A DNA stretch of 64,000 nt from Pseudomonas chlororaphis subsp. piscium. Its GTDB lineage: Bacteria > Pseudomonadota > Gammaproteobacteria > Pseudomonadales > Pseudomonadaceae. Where the stretch lies: positions 3,906,001 to 3,970,000 of the forward strand of contig NZ_CP027707.1 in assembly GCF_003850345.1 (NCBI RefSeq), read 5' to 3'. The notes below the pieces were generated by a model. That model saw only the letters and a list, made by a program, of their open reading frames with translations, was not told the origin of the DNA and made no database searches. Positions 8,938 to 17,047 of the stretch are shown here, piece after piece (position 1 is the first letter of the stretch; the number at the start of each line of letters is the position of its first letter). The position numbers and the translations under genes are program-made.

Positions 8938-9101
8938 TGGCGCCCTGCCGCGGTCGCCTGTTCGGTGAAGTGCACGCGCTCGCGGTGCTCGGACTGTTTA
9001 CCCGGGTTGAACGCCGAGACCGGGCGGTGATACCCCATCACCCGGGTCCAGACTTCGCAGCGCTGGCGTTGCGCCTGGGGCAATGTGTGTTGTGCGCTCA
9101 T
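8934..9101 (-). CDS. Separate glycyl-radical segment of class III ribonucleotide reductase
   Basis: This 55-codon ORF lies between nrdD and nrdG. It starts at an ATG at 9101 after AAGGAG and ends in an ATGA overlap with nrdG. It reads ...RCEVWTRVMGYHRPVSAFN... and then PGKQSEHRER. RVMGYH fits the glycyl-radical signature RVxG[FYW]x, and the GY-RPV--N-GK--E pattern is the C-terminal tail of NrdD proteins, which the adjacent 670-residue NrdD lacks. The radical Gly would be residue 23. It is out of frame with nrdD (the nrdD stop is 33 bases upstream), so it must be made as a separate chain or by frameshifting. I read it as a split subunit that completes NrdD in trans. Confidence 0.85.
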   Translation of the reverse strand: MSAQHTLPQAQRQRCEVWTRVMGYHRPVSAFNPGKQSEHRERVHFTEQATAAGRQ

Positions 9102-9133
9102 GGTCAAACTCCTTGCGGTTGGGGGAAGGCAGG

Positions 9134-11146
9134 TCAGTGCACGGTGTCCGTAGCCTGGGCATGCAGCAGGGCTTGGTCACACTTGGGGCAGAACTCGTGT
9201 TCGCCGTCGAGGTAGCCATGCACCGGGCAGATGGAAAAGGTCGGGGTCACCGTCAGGTACGGCAGGCGGAAGCGCCCCAGGGCCTTGCGCACCAGTTGCT
9301 TGCAGGCCTGGGCCGAGGAAATCCGCTCGGCCATGTACAGGTGCAGCACGGTGCCGCCGGTGTATTTGCATTGCAGTTCGTCCTGCAGTTCCAGGGCCTC
9401 GAACGGATCGTCGGTATAGCCGACGGGCAACTGCGAGGAGTTGGTGTAGTACGGCGCCTCGCGACTCCCTGCTTGGAGAATGCCGGGGTAGCGCTTGAGG
9501 TCTTCCTTGGCAAAGCGGTAGGTGGTGCCTTCGGCCGGGGTCGCCTCGAGGTTGTAGAGGTGGCCGGTTTCCTCCTGGAAGCGCACCAGGGTCGCGCGCG
9601 CATGGTCCAGCAGCCTGAGGGCGAACTGGCGGCCCTGCTCGGTGTGCATGCCCTGCTCGTCGCCGCTGAAGTTGCGCAGCATTTCGTGCAGGCCATTGAG
9701 GCCGATGGTCGAGAAGTGATTGCGCAGCGTGCCCAGGTAACGCTGGGTGTAGGGGTACAGGCCGGCGTCCATATGGTGCTGGATCACCTTGCGCTTGACC
9801 TCCAGGCTCTCCATCGCCAGCTCCATCAGCGCGTCCAGGCGTTGCAGCAGGCCGCTGGTATTACCCTTGAACACATGGCCCAGGCGCGCGCAGTTGATCG
9901 TCACCACGCCCAGGGAGCCGGTCTGCTCCGCCGAGCCGAACAGGCCGCCGCCGCGCTTGAGCAGCTCGCGCACGTCCAGTTGCAGGCGGCAGCACATGGA
10001 GCGCACCTGGTTGGGCTGCATGTCCGAATTGAGGAAGTTCTGGAAATACGGCAGCCCATAGCGGGCGGTCATCTCGAACAGGCGGTCGGCGTTCTCGCTG
10101 TCCCAGGGAAAGTCATGGGTGATGTTGTAGGTCGGGATCGGAAAGGTGAACACCCGGCCCTTGGCGTCGCCGGCCTGCATCACTTCGATATAGGCGCGGT
10201 TGAGCAGGTCCATTTCCGCTTGCAGCTCGCCATAGGCAAAGGGCATTTCCTCGCCGCCGATCACCGGGACCTGCTCGCGCAGATCCTCCGGGCAGACCCA
10301 GTCGAAGGTCAGGTTGGTAAAGGGCGTCTGGGTGCCCCAGCGCGACGGCACATTGAGGTTGTAGATGAACTCCTGGATCGCCTGGCGCACCTGGGGGTAG
10401 CTCAGGCGGTCCTTGCGCACATAGGGCGCCAGATAGGTGTCGAAGGAACTGAAGGCCTGGGCCCCGGCCCATTCGTTCTGCAAGGTGCCGAGGAAATTCA
10501 CCATCTGCCCCAGGGCGCTGCTCAGGTGCCGGGGCGGCCCGGCCTCGACCCGCCCCGGCACGCCATTGAGGCCTTCATGCAACAGGCTGCGCAGGGACCA
10601 GCCGGCACAGTAGCCGGCGAGCATGTCGAGGTCGTGGATATGCAGGTCCGCCTCGCGATGGGCGCGACCGATAGCTTGGCTGTAGACCTCGTCCAGCCAG
10701 TAGTTGGCGGTGACCTTGCCGGACACGTTGAGCACCAGCCCGCCCAGGGAATAGCCCTGGTTGGCGTTGGCCTGCACTCGCCAGTCCTCGCGGTCGAGGT
10801 ATTCGTTCATCGAGGCCGCCACCTCGACCAGGGTCTTGCGGTCGCGGCGCAGGCGCCCGTGCTGTTCGCGGTAGACGATGTAGGCGCGCATGGCGAGGAA
10901 GAACCCGGCGTCCATCAGCACCCGCTCGACCCGGTCCTGGATCTGCTCCACATGCAACCGCGCATGCCCTTCAAGGTGGGCCAGCACCGCCTTGAGCAAG
11001 CCCTCGGCCTCGACTTCGGCGTACTCGCCGCTGGCCTTGCCGGCGGCGATCAACGCCTGGCGGATCTTGTCCGCATCGAAGGCAACCAGGCTGCCATCGC
11101 GTTTGTGCAGGCGGTTGTTGCCCACCCTGATCAGCGTGCTGTGCAT
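9134..11146 (-). CDS. nrdD: Anaerobic ribonucleoside-triphosphate reductase NrdD, large chain
   Basis: This 670-residue protein carries an N-terminal ATP-cone (roughly residues 8-90: VGNNRLHKRDGSLVAFDADK), the ten-stranded barrel with FTNLTFDW, FTFPIPTYNIT and the active-site-region RSMCCRLQLD block, and a C-terminal zinc site (SICPVHGYLDGEHEFCPKC). It reduces ribonucleoside triphosphates anaerobically using a glycyl radical. The protein ends about 15 residues after the zinc site; the expected radical-bearing tail is missing and is found in the next ORF. Two upstream sites suggest control: a perfect ANR-type box at 11232-11245 and an NrdR-like element at 11161-11170. Confidence 0.95.
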   Translation of the reverse strand: MHSTLIRVGNNRLHKRDGSLVAFDADKIRQALIAAGKASGEYAEVEAEGLLKAVLAHLEGHARLHVEQIQDRVERVLMDAGFFLAMRAYIVYREQHGRLRRDRKTLVEVAASMNEYLDREDWRVQANANQGYSLGGLVLNVSGKVTANYWLDEVYSQAIGRAHREADLHIHDLDMLAGYCAGWSLRSLLHEGLNGVPGRVEAGPPRHLSSALGQMVNFLGTLQNEWAGAQAFSSFDTYLAPYVRKDRLSYPQVRQAIQEFIYNLNVPSRWGTQTPFTNLTFDWVCPEDLREQVPVIGGEEMPFAYGELQAEMDLLNRAYIEVMQAGDAKGRVFTFPIPTYNITHDFPWDSENADRLFEMTARYGLPYFQNFLNSDMQPNQVRSMCCRLQLDVRELLKRGGGLFGSAEQTGSLGVVTINCARLGHVFKGNTSGLLQRLDALMELAMESLEVKRKVIQHHMDAGLYPYTQRYLGTLRNHFSTIGLNGLHEMLRNFSGDEQGMHTEQGRQFALRLLDHARATLVRFQEETGHLYNLEATPAEGTTYRFAKEDLKRYPGILQAGSREAPYYTNSSQLPVGYTDDPFEALELQDELQCKYTGGTVLHLYMAERISSAQACKQLVRKALGRFRLPYLTVTPTFSICPVHGYLDGEHEFCPKCDQALLHAQATDTVH

Positions 11147-11160
11147 TTGACCTCCACATA

Positions 11161-11170
11161 CTACATATAG
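11161..11170. promoter_or_regulatory. Possible NrdR box before nrdD
   Basis: CTACATATAG (CTATATGTAG on the gene strand) matches nine of ten positions of the NrdR core CWATATATWG, and flanking ACAT resembles the outer part of the box with one extra base. It lies 15 bases upstream of the nrdD start. Only one box is visible, whereas NrdR usually binds two, so this is tentative. Confidence 0.4.
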
Positions 11171-11231
11171 ATGTTTTTAATTCTTAAGGCACAAGATGCA
11201 GTGAGATTACGGAGAGCGCGTTGGATTGCCA

Positions 11232-11245
11232 TTGATCGCGATCAA
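11232..11245. promoter_or_regulatory. ANR/DNR (FNR-type) box upstream of nrdD
   Basis: TTGATCGCGATCAA matches the FNR-family consensus TTGATNNNNATCAA at all ten specified positions. Its centre is about 92 bases from the nrdD ATG, a position that allows class II activation of the nrdD-nrdG operon at low oxygen. Confidence 0.85.
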
Positions 11246-11572
11246 GTATTTTTTGGTTTGTGTACATATCCATTTCTGCGGTAACGGCTACCTAAGGTTC
11301 CGCCCTTACGGCGGGTCACTTTGGAAGAGCGCCAAAGTAACCAAAACGCTTCGCCCCCCACTCGGTGCCTCGCCTAGGCTCGGCATGCCCTCACTCCGGC
11401 ATTGATCCGTGGGCCGCCGCCACAGGCCATCCATGGCCTGGGGCGGCTAACCCGGCATCCCTGCCGGGTTACCCACGGCTCAATGCCTGCGTTCGGCCAT
11501 CGTGGTTAACGGGGCGCTCAGATCAAAAGCAAGACGGCAGCCTACCGGCTGGCCTGGCTGAAAACGCAGCCT

Positions 11573-11719
11573 CTGTAGCCGCTGCCGAGCGCAGCGAGGC
11601 TGCGATCGAGGCCGAAGGACTCGCCAGGCAGGCACCACGTATCCCCAGATCCTACGAGGTGTCAGGTTTAGCGGCCCTGCGGGCAGATCGCAGCCTCGCT
11701 GCGCTCGGCAGCGGCTACA
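11573..11719. repeat. Inverted pair of REP-type sequences inside the long element
   Basis: CTGTAGCCGCTGCCGAGCGC at 11573, continuing AGCGAGGCTGCGATCGAG, is mirrored at 11686-11719 (GATCGCAGCCTCGCTGCGCT...). The same doublet form occurs at 32723-32883, 38621-38716 and 40846-41006. Confidence 0.85.
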
Positions 11720-11783
11720 CAAAGCCTGTCCGGCAGAAGAGCCGTAGCGTGGCAAAAGCAGCAAGCTTCGCCCGACCTTAGCC

Positions 11784-11813
11784 TTGGCTTTGGCTTTGGC
11801 TTTGGCTTTGGCT
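11784..11813. repeat. Hexanucleotide tandem repeat (TTGGCT x5)
   Basis: Five perfect copies of TTGGCT in a row, with partial copies at both ends. Read on the minus strand it gives an artificial Lys-Ala repeat. Copy number may vary by slippage. Confidence 0.95.
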
Positions 11814-12092
11814 TTTGATCTTGATCTACCCGCCCCGTTAACCACGCTGGCCGAACGGAGGTATTACGGAGCGGGTAAACCGGCAGGGATGCCGGTTTAG
11901 CCGCCCCGGGCCATGGATGGCCCGTGGCGGCGGCCCGTTCCGTAATGCCTCCGTTCGGGCACACCGAGCCTAGGCGAGGTGCCGAGTGGTGGGGCAAAGC
12001 GCTTTGGTTACTTTGGCGCTCTTCCAAAGTGACCCGCCGTAAGGGCGGAACCCTAAGTAGCCGTTACCGCAGCAACGGATATACCCCCAATC

Positions 12093-13085
12093 TCACCCCC
12101 CACTCATATTCATAAACCTCACCACCTGCACCGTACCTCCAGGATTGAAATCATGCCGCAACGGCTTACGCCGCAACCCCTGCTGCAAGGCATCGATCAA
12201 TGGCTGGTCGTCCAACGGATAACGCCGCAGCAAACCGCGCAGGTCCAGGGCATCGTCCTGCCCCAGGCACAGCAACAGCTTGCCTTCGACAGTCATCCGT
12301 ACCCGATTGCAGCTGCCACAGAAGTTATGGCTGTTGGGCGAGATAAAACCAATGCGCGTCCGCGGATGGCGCTCCAGCCGCACGTAACGCGCCGGCCCGC
12401 CGCTGTTCTCGGTGCTGTCGAGCAAGGCATGGCGGCTGGCGATCAGCGCCCGCACCTCATCGCTGGAACAGAAAGACTCGCCCCAGGAACGACCGACGTC
12501 GCCCAGGGGCATTTCCTCGATGAAGCTGATGTCGATGCCCTGCTCGATGGCGTACTGCACCAGCTGTGGCACCTCCTCGAAGTTGCGGCCCTTCATCACC
12601 ACGCAGTTGAGCTTGACCCGCTCGAACCCCGCCCCGCGCGCCACCTCGATGCCGCGCAGCACCTGGTCGAGATCGCCGTTGCGGGTGATGGCGCGAAACT
12701 TCTGCCCGTCCAGGCTATCGAGGCTGATGTTCATGCGCTTGACCCCGGCCTCCGCCAGCGGCCGGGCCAGGCGCTCGAGCTGCGAGCCGTTGCTGGTCAT
12801 CACCAGTTCGCGCAGGCCCGGCAAGGCCGCGATGTTGCGGCACAGGCCGACTATGCCCGGGCGAATCAGCGGCTCGCCGCCAGTGAGGCGGATCTTGCGC
12901 ACACCCTGGCCGACGAACAGCGCCGCCAGGCGCTGCAACTCCTCCAGGGTCAGCACCTGCTGGCGCGGCAGGAAGGTCATGTTCTTCGCCATGCAATACA
13001 CGCAGCGAAAATCGCAACGGTCGGTCACCGACATCCGCAGGTAGTCGATCTGCCGCCCGAAGCCGTCCTGCATCAGATTGCTCAT
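12093..13085 (-). CDS. moaA: GTP 3',8-cyclase MoaA (molybdenum cofactor step 1)
   Basis: The 330-residue protein starts at the ATG at 13085 ([20 protein letters not shown]). It has both iron-sulfur sites of MoaA: the N-terminal radical-SAM motif C24-x3-C28-x2-C31 (CDFRCVYC) and a C-terminal CGSCNR with a third Cys further on (LLLCLG). The SAM-binding [11 protein letters not shown] block is present. It ends without the usual Gly-Gly tail but close to it (NMSGG). MoaA turns GTP into the cyclic intermediate for cPMP. Its place at the end of the nar operon matches P. aeruginosa moaA1, supplying Moco for NarG. Confidence 0.95.
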   Translation of the reverse strand: MSNLMQDGFGRQIDYLRMSVTDRCDFRCVYCMAKNMTFLPRQQVLTLEELQRLAALFVGQGVRKIRLTGGEPLIRPGIVGLCRNIAALPGLRELVMTSNGSQLERLARPLAEAGVKRMNISLDSLDGQKFRAITRNGDLDQVLRGIEVARGAGFERVKLNCVVMKGRNFEEVPQLVQYAIEQGIDISFIEEMPLGDVGRSWGESFCSSDEVRALIASRHALLDSTENSGGPARYVRLERHPRTRIGFISPNSHNFCGSCNRVRMTVEGKLLLCLGQDDALDLRGLLRRYPLDDQPLIDALQQGLRRKPLRHDFNPGGTVQVVRFMNMSGG

Positions 13086-13095
13086 GGCCTTCCCC

Positions 13096-14058
13096 TTACT
13101 GCACCAGCGGCGAGTCGGCGCCTTGCAGATGAATGCCACGGATGTCCGCGGCGCCGATCAGAGTTTGCAGGTACTGCACCACCGCCTTCTGCCAGACGCC
13201 CTGTTGCAGCTGGTTGCGGATCGCCGTCGCCACCGCCTCATAAGGCAGCGCCTGGCCCTCGACCCGCTGGTCGACGCTGACCACATGCCAGCCATAACGG
13301 CTTTCCAGCGGCTTGGCCGCCAGCCCCGGCGCCAGGCTGAACAGCTGGCGCTCCAGTTCCGGCACGGTCTGGCCCTTGCTGATCTGCCCCAGGGAGCCGC
13401 CCTGGGCCTTCGACGGGCAGGCCGAATACTTCAGCGCCAGTGCAGCGAAACTGTCGGGCAACTCGTCCAGGCGTTGCAGCAGGATTTCCGCCTGGACCTG
13501 GGCCGTGCTGCGCGCGCCGGCATCGTCTGGCGCGCATTCGAGGAGGATGTGCCGCACCGCCAACAACGGAGCGCTGTGAAAGCGCCCGCGGTTGTTGTCG
13601 TAGTAACGCCAGCACGTGGCCTCGTCGCACTCCGGCACCTGCACCTCGCGTTCGAGCAGCAAGCGGGTGGCGGCCTCCTCCTCGTTCTCGCCGGCGCCGA
13701 TCTGCAGGGTCAGGCCGAGTTCGGCGATGCGCTGCTGCAACAGCTCGCGGATCACCAGCGCCCTGGCCGCCTGATACACCGCCTCCTCGCGGCTGGCCGC
13801 CGGATGGTATTGCAGCTCCTGGGCCAGCGCCTGCGGGGTGATCGGCACCTGGTTGACGCTGATGATCGGCCACTCCTGCTCACTGCTGGCGATCAGTTGC
13901 ACGGGCGCCTCGTCAGTGGCCACGGGCTCATGGCCCGGCGGCGTGAAAGCCTGCACGCCCACTTCCACTTCACTCTCTGGCAGCAGCGGTTCTTCGCGGG
14001 CCGAAGACCCGCAACCGCCGCTGCCGCCTTTACCGCCGCCACATCCACATCCAGACAT
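13096..14058 (-). CDS. PpiC-type peptidyl-prolyl isomerase of the nar operon
   Basis: This 320-residue protein has a parvulin (rotamase) domain at roughly residues 155-265 ([47 protein letters not shown]) preceded by a helical SurA/NifM-like region. The N-terminus is very rich in Gly and Cys ([19 protein letters not shown]) and has no signal peptide, so it should act in the cytoplasm or at the membrane. It sits between narI and moaA, as in P. aeruginosa. A role in folding or maturing the nitrate reductase subunits is inferred from position only. Confidence 0.85.
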   Translation of the reverse strand: MSGCGCGGGKGGSGGCGSSAREEPLLPESEVEVGVQAFTPPGHEPVATDEAPVQLIASSEQEWPIISVNQVPITPQALAQELQYHPAASREEAVYQAARALVIRELLQQRIAELGLTLQIGAGENEEEAATRLLLEREVQVPECDEATCWRYYDNNRGRFHSAPLLAVRHILLECAPDDAGARSTAQVQAEILLQRLDELPDSFAALALKYSACPSKAQGGSLGQISKGQTVPELERQLFSLAPGLAAKPLESRYGWHVVSVDQRVEGQALPYEAVATAIRNQLQQGVWQKAVVQYLQTLIGAADIRGIHLQGADSPLVQ

Positions 14059-14068
14059 GACAACCTCC

Positions 14069-14749
14069 TCAAATTTTCTGCCGAACGATTTGATAACGCC
14101 GTCCCAGGTACCAGACCGGCGCGCTGACCATGTGCACCAGGCGGGTAAAGGGGAAGAGTACGAACAGGGTCAGGCCGAGGAACACGTGCAGCTTGTAGGT
14201 CAGGCCGACCGGCGCGATGGCCGCCGCCGCATCCATGGGCCGCAACATCACAGTGTTCTGCGCCCAGTCGGCGAGCATCACCATCACCGAGCCGTCCATA
14301 TGGGCGGTGGAGGCGACTATGGTCAGCAGGCCGAGCAGCAACTGCGCCAGCAGCACCAGCAGGATCAGGATGTCCGAGGGGCTCGAGGTAGCGCGCACCC
14401 GTGGATCGGTGAGGCGGCGCTTGATCAGCATCAGCAAACCGATCAGGCACAGCAGGCCGAAGAAACCGCCGGAGACCATCGCCAGCAACTGCTTGTGCTC
14501 GGTGCTGATCACATGGTGATAGACCGAGGCCGGGGTCAGCAGGCCGACGAAGTGCCCGGCCAGCACAAACAGCACGCCGACATGGAACAGGTTGCTGGCC
14601 ACCCGCATGCCGCGGTTGTCGAGCATCTGGCTGGAGCCGGCCTTCCAGCTGTACTGCGACAGGTCGAAGCGCGCCCAGCTGCCCAGCAGGCAGATCGCCA
14701 GGGCGACATAGGGATAGATCCCGAACACCAACAGATTCCACTTAGACAT
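14069..14749 (-). CDS. narI: Respiratory nitrate reductase gamma subunit NarI
   Basis: The 226-residue protein begins MSKWNLLVFGIYPYVALAIC at 14749, overlapping the narJ stop by a few bases. It has five hydrophobic segments and paired His residues for two b hemes (FHVGVLFVLAGHFVG near 55-69; KLHVF and RLVHM near 186-207). NarI takes electrons from quinol at the membrane and passes them to NarH. Length and residues are normal for the family. The longer ORF in this frame reaching 15328 is an antisense-like extension through narJ. Confidence 0.97.
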   Translation of the reverse strand: MSKWNLLVFGIYPYVALAICLLGSWARFDLSQYSWKAGSSQMLDNRGMRVASNLFHVGVLFVLAGHFVGLLTPASVYHHVISTEHKQLLAMVSGGFFGLLCLIGLLMLIKRRLTDPRVRATSSPSDILILLVLLAQLLLGLLTIVASTAHMDGSVMVMLADWAQNTVMLRPMDAAAAIAPVGLTYKLHVFLGLTLFVLFPFTRLVHMVSAPVWYLGRRYQIVRQKI

Positions 14750-15503
14750 TGCCCACCTCCCCGGCTGGCGCGGCGGCCAGCCCCTGATGCTGAAAATCCA
14801 CCCAGTGCAGCGGTACCGCGCTTTCCTCCCGGGGCTTGCCCGGCGCGCTTGGCATGGCGCTGCAACGTTCCTGCTGCTCGGCCTTGAGAAAGTCCACCGC
14901 CTCCTCTTCCCAGATCTTGTCCAGGGCTTCGAGGGAGTCGTCGCGTTGCTCGGCCGCCACCTGTTCGCGCAGGTCGGCCACCGCCTGGTGCGGCTCCTCG
15001 CCAGCGATTTGCAGCAAGGCGCGGAAGCAACTGGCGTAGGCGCTCTCGCGTTCCTCCAGGCGTGCCGCGAGCAAGGCCAGCAGGTGCGCGACATCGGCCA
15101 GGCCCTCGCGGGCCTCGAGGTCGTCGCGGGTGGAGAGGAACTCCAGGTACAGCGGGATATAGTCCGGCAGCTCCTTGATGCCGATGGCAAAGCCGGCGGC
15201 TTCGTACTGGGCAAGCATGTCGACCATGGCCTGGCCGCGGTCGCGGGATTCGCCGTGCACATGCTCGAACAGCAGCAGCGACAGCGAGCGACCACGGCCG
15301 AACAGCGCGCCGTAATGCTCCTGGCCATCCATCAGGTCGTTGGTGCAGATCAGCTCCAGCAACTCGAACAGCGCACCGCGCTGCTTCGGGCTGATTTCCC
15401 GGGCCTGGATGATCGCCTGCTCCAGCTCGTCGCGGCCCTCGACCAGGGTTTCGCTCGGGTAGTCGAGCAGCAGCGAAATCACTTTAAGGATGCGCATGCT
15501 CAT
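14742..15503 (-). CDS. narJ: Nitrate reductase assembly chaperone NarJ
   Basis: A 253-residue TorD/NarJ-family protein: MSMRILKVISLLLDYPSETL at the start, then YVPLYLEFLS-like IPLYLEFLSTRDDLEAREGL and HVLALLAARLEERE-type helices. It binds immature NarG and lets the Moco and FeS centres be inserted before membrane docking. I start it at the ATG at 15503, whose ATGA overlaps the narH stop, rather than at the upstream TTG. Confidence 0.95.
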   Translation of the reverse strand: MSMRILKVISLLLDYPSETLVEGRDELEQAIIQAREISPKQRGALFELLELICTNDLMDGQEHYGALFGRGRSLSLLLFEHVHGESRDRGQAMVDMLAQYEAAGFAIGIKELPDYIPLYLEFLSTRDDLEAREGLADVAHLLALLAARLEERESAYASCFRALLQIAGEEPHQAVADLREQVAAEQRDDSLEALDKIWEEEAVDFLKAEQQERCSAMPSAPGKPREESAVPLHWVDFQHQGLAAAPAGEVGNV

Positions 15504-17038
15504 TCCTCCCACAGCTGCACGGTTTTCAGGACGTCGCGGCGGTTGGCCTTCTTCGCCCCGAACATGTTGGTGTCGGAGCTGCCGCTGCAGCCGCTGCCGA
15601 AACTGAAGCCGCAACCGGAACGCTCGGCGAAGGCATCGCTCATGGCTTCCTCGCGGTGCGCGCTGGGCACCACGTAGCGGTCTTCGTAGTTGGCGATGGC
15701 CAGGTAGCGGTACATCTCCTCGACCTGGCTCACACTCAGGCCGACCTCTTCGAGCACCTGCAGGTCCTGCACGCCTTCGACCTGCTCGGCACGCTTGTAG
15801 GCACGCATCGCCAACAGGCGCTTGAGGGCGCGCTTGACCGGTTTCTCGTCGCCCGCGGTCAGCAGGTTGGCCAGGTAACGCAGGGGAATGCGCAGGCTGT
15901 CGACATCCGGGATCACCCCGTTCATGCCCACAGTGCCGGCGGCCGCGGCGTTCTGGATCGGCGACAGCGGCGGCACGTACCAGACCATCGGCAAGGTGCG
16001 GTATTCCGGGTGCAGCGGCAGCGCGAGCTTCCAGTCCACCGCCATCTTGTACACCGGCGAACGCTGCGCAGCGTCGATCACCGACTGCGGAACCCCGTCT
16101 TCCAGGGCCTGGCGGATCACCGCCGGGTCATGCGGGTCGAGGAAGATTTCCAGCTGCTTCTCGTACAGGTCCTGCTCGCTGGCGGTGCTCGCCACCTCGG
16201 CGATGCGGTCGGCGTCATACAGCAGCACGCCGAGGTAGCGGATGCGCCCGACACAGGTCTCGGCGCACACGGTGGGCATGCCTGCCTCGATCCGTGGGTA
16301 GCAGAAGATGCACTTCTCCGACTTGCCGCTCTTCCAGTTGAAATAGATCTTCTTGTACGGGCAGCCGCTGATGCACATGCGCCAGCCGCGGCACTTCTCC
16401 TGGTCGATCAGGACGATGCCGTCCTCTTCGCGCTTGTAGATCGCCCCGCTCGGGCAGGACGCCGCGCACGCCGGGTTCAGGCAGTGCTCGCACAGGCGCG
16501 GCAGGTACATCATGAAAGTGTTTTCGTATTCGCCGTAGATGTCCGCCTGGATCTGGTCGAAGTTCTTGTCCTTGCGCCGCTTGGCGAACTCGCTGCCGAG
16601 GATCTCCTCCCAGTTCGGCCCCCACTCGATCTTTTCCATGCGCTTGCCGGACACCACCGAGCGCGGCCGCGCGGTCGGCTGGTGGTCGCCCAGGGGCGCG
16701 GTGTGCAGGTGCTGGTAGTCGAAGTCGAACGGCTCGTAGTAGTCGTCGAGGCTCGGCAGGTCGGGGTTGGCGAAGATGTTCGCCAGCACCCGGAACTTGC
16801 CGCCGATGCGTGGGTTGATCGAGCCGTTGGCGTTGCGCACCCAGCCGCCCTTCCACTTGTCCTGGTTTTCCCATTCTTTCGGGTAGCCGATCCCGGGCTT
16901 GGTCTCGACGTTGTTGAACCAGGCGTATTCCATGCCTTCGCGGCTGGTCCAGACGTTCTTGCAGGTGATCGAGCAGGTATGGCAGCCGATGCATTTGTCC
17001 AGGTTCAGGACCATGCCGATTTGTGAACGAATCTTCAT
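15500..17038 (-). CDS. narH: Respiratory nitrate reductase beta subunit NarH
   Basis: This 512-residue iron-sulfur protein shows the four Cys groups of NarH: CIGCHTCSITCKNVW, CEHCLNPACAASC, CRGWRMCISGC (a Trp replaces one Cys, the mark of the [3Fe-4S] centre) and CIFCYPRIEAGMPTVC with CAETC. It carries electrons from NarI to NarG. It ends in a Gly/Ser/Cys-rich stretch (RSGCGFSFGSGCSGSS). Ten bases separate it from narG. Confidence 0.97.
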   Translation of the reverse strand: MKIRSQIGMVLNLDKCIGCHTCSITCKNVWTSREGMEYAWFNNVETKPGIGYPKEWENQDKWKGGWVRNANGSINPRIGGKFRVLANIFANPDLPSLDDYYEPFDFDYQHLHTAPLGDHQPTARPRSVVSGKRMEKIEWGPNWEEILGSEFAKRRKDKNFDQIQADIYGEYENTFMMYLPRLCEHCLNPACAASCPSGAIYKREEDGIVLIDQEKCRGWRMCISGCPYKKIYFNWKSGKSEKCIFCYPRIEAGMPTVCAETCVGRIRYLGVLLYDADRIAEVASTASEQDLYEKQLEIFLDPHDPAVIRQALEDGVPQSVIDAAQRSPVYKMAVDWKLALPLHPEYRTLPMVWYVPPLSPIQNAAAAGTVGMNGVIPDVDSLRIPLRYLANLLTAGDEKPVKRALKRLLAMRAYKRAEQVEGVQDLQVLEEVGLSVSQVEEMYRYLAIANYEDRYVVPSAHREEAMSDAFAERSGCGFSFGSGCSGSSDTNMFGAKKANRRDVLKTVQLWEE

Positions 17039-17047
17039 GACAACTCC

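Larger units (their letters stand above)
11278..12070. repeat. Long inverted-repeat element (about 790 bases)
   Basis: The outer 70 or so bases (11278-11350: GCGGTAACGGCTAC, CCGCCCTTACGGCGGGTCAC, TTTGGAAGAGCGCCAAAGTA) return almost unchanged on the opposite strand at 12000-12070. Weaker mirror similarity continues inward to about 11530 and 11815, for instance around CGCCTAGGCTCGG, GGCCATCCATGGCC and CGTGGTTAACGGGGCG, so each arm is about 250 bases. Between the arms lie a pair of short palindromic repeats and a hexamer array. No transposase or convincing gene is present; small ORFs here are low-complexity or read through repeats. It looks like a dispersed Pseudomonas repeat. It fills most of the 946-base gap between nrdD and moaA. 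Confidence 0.85.

Noticed and set aside
9083..11170. A 695-codon plus-strand ORF opposite nrdD
   Set aside because: The nrdD frame has clear motifs on the minus strand; the plus frame is low in conserved features and rich in Gln, Val, His.
11480..11845. A minus-strand ORF with a Lys-Ala repeat
   Set aside because: The repeat is a translation of the TTGGCT hexamer array and the rest reads through REP sequence.
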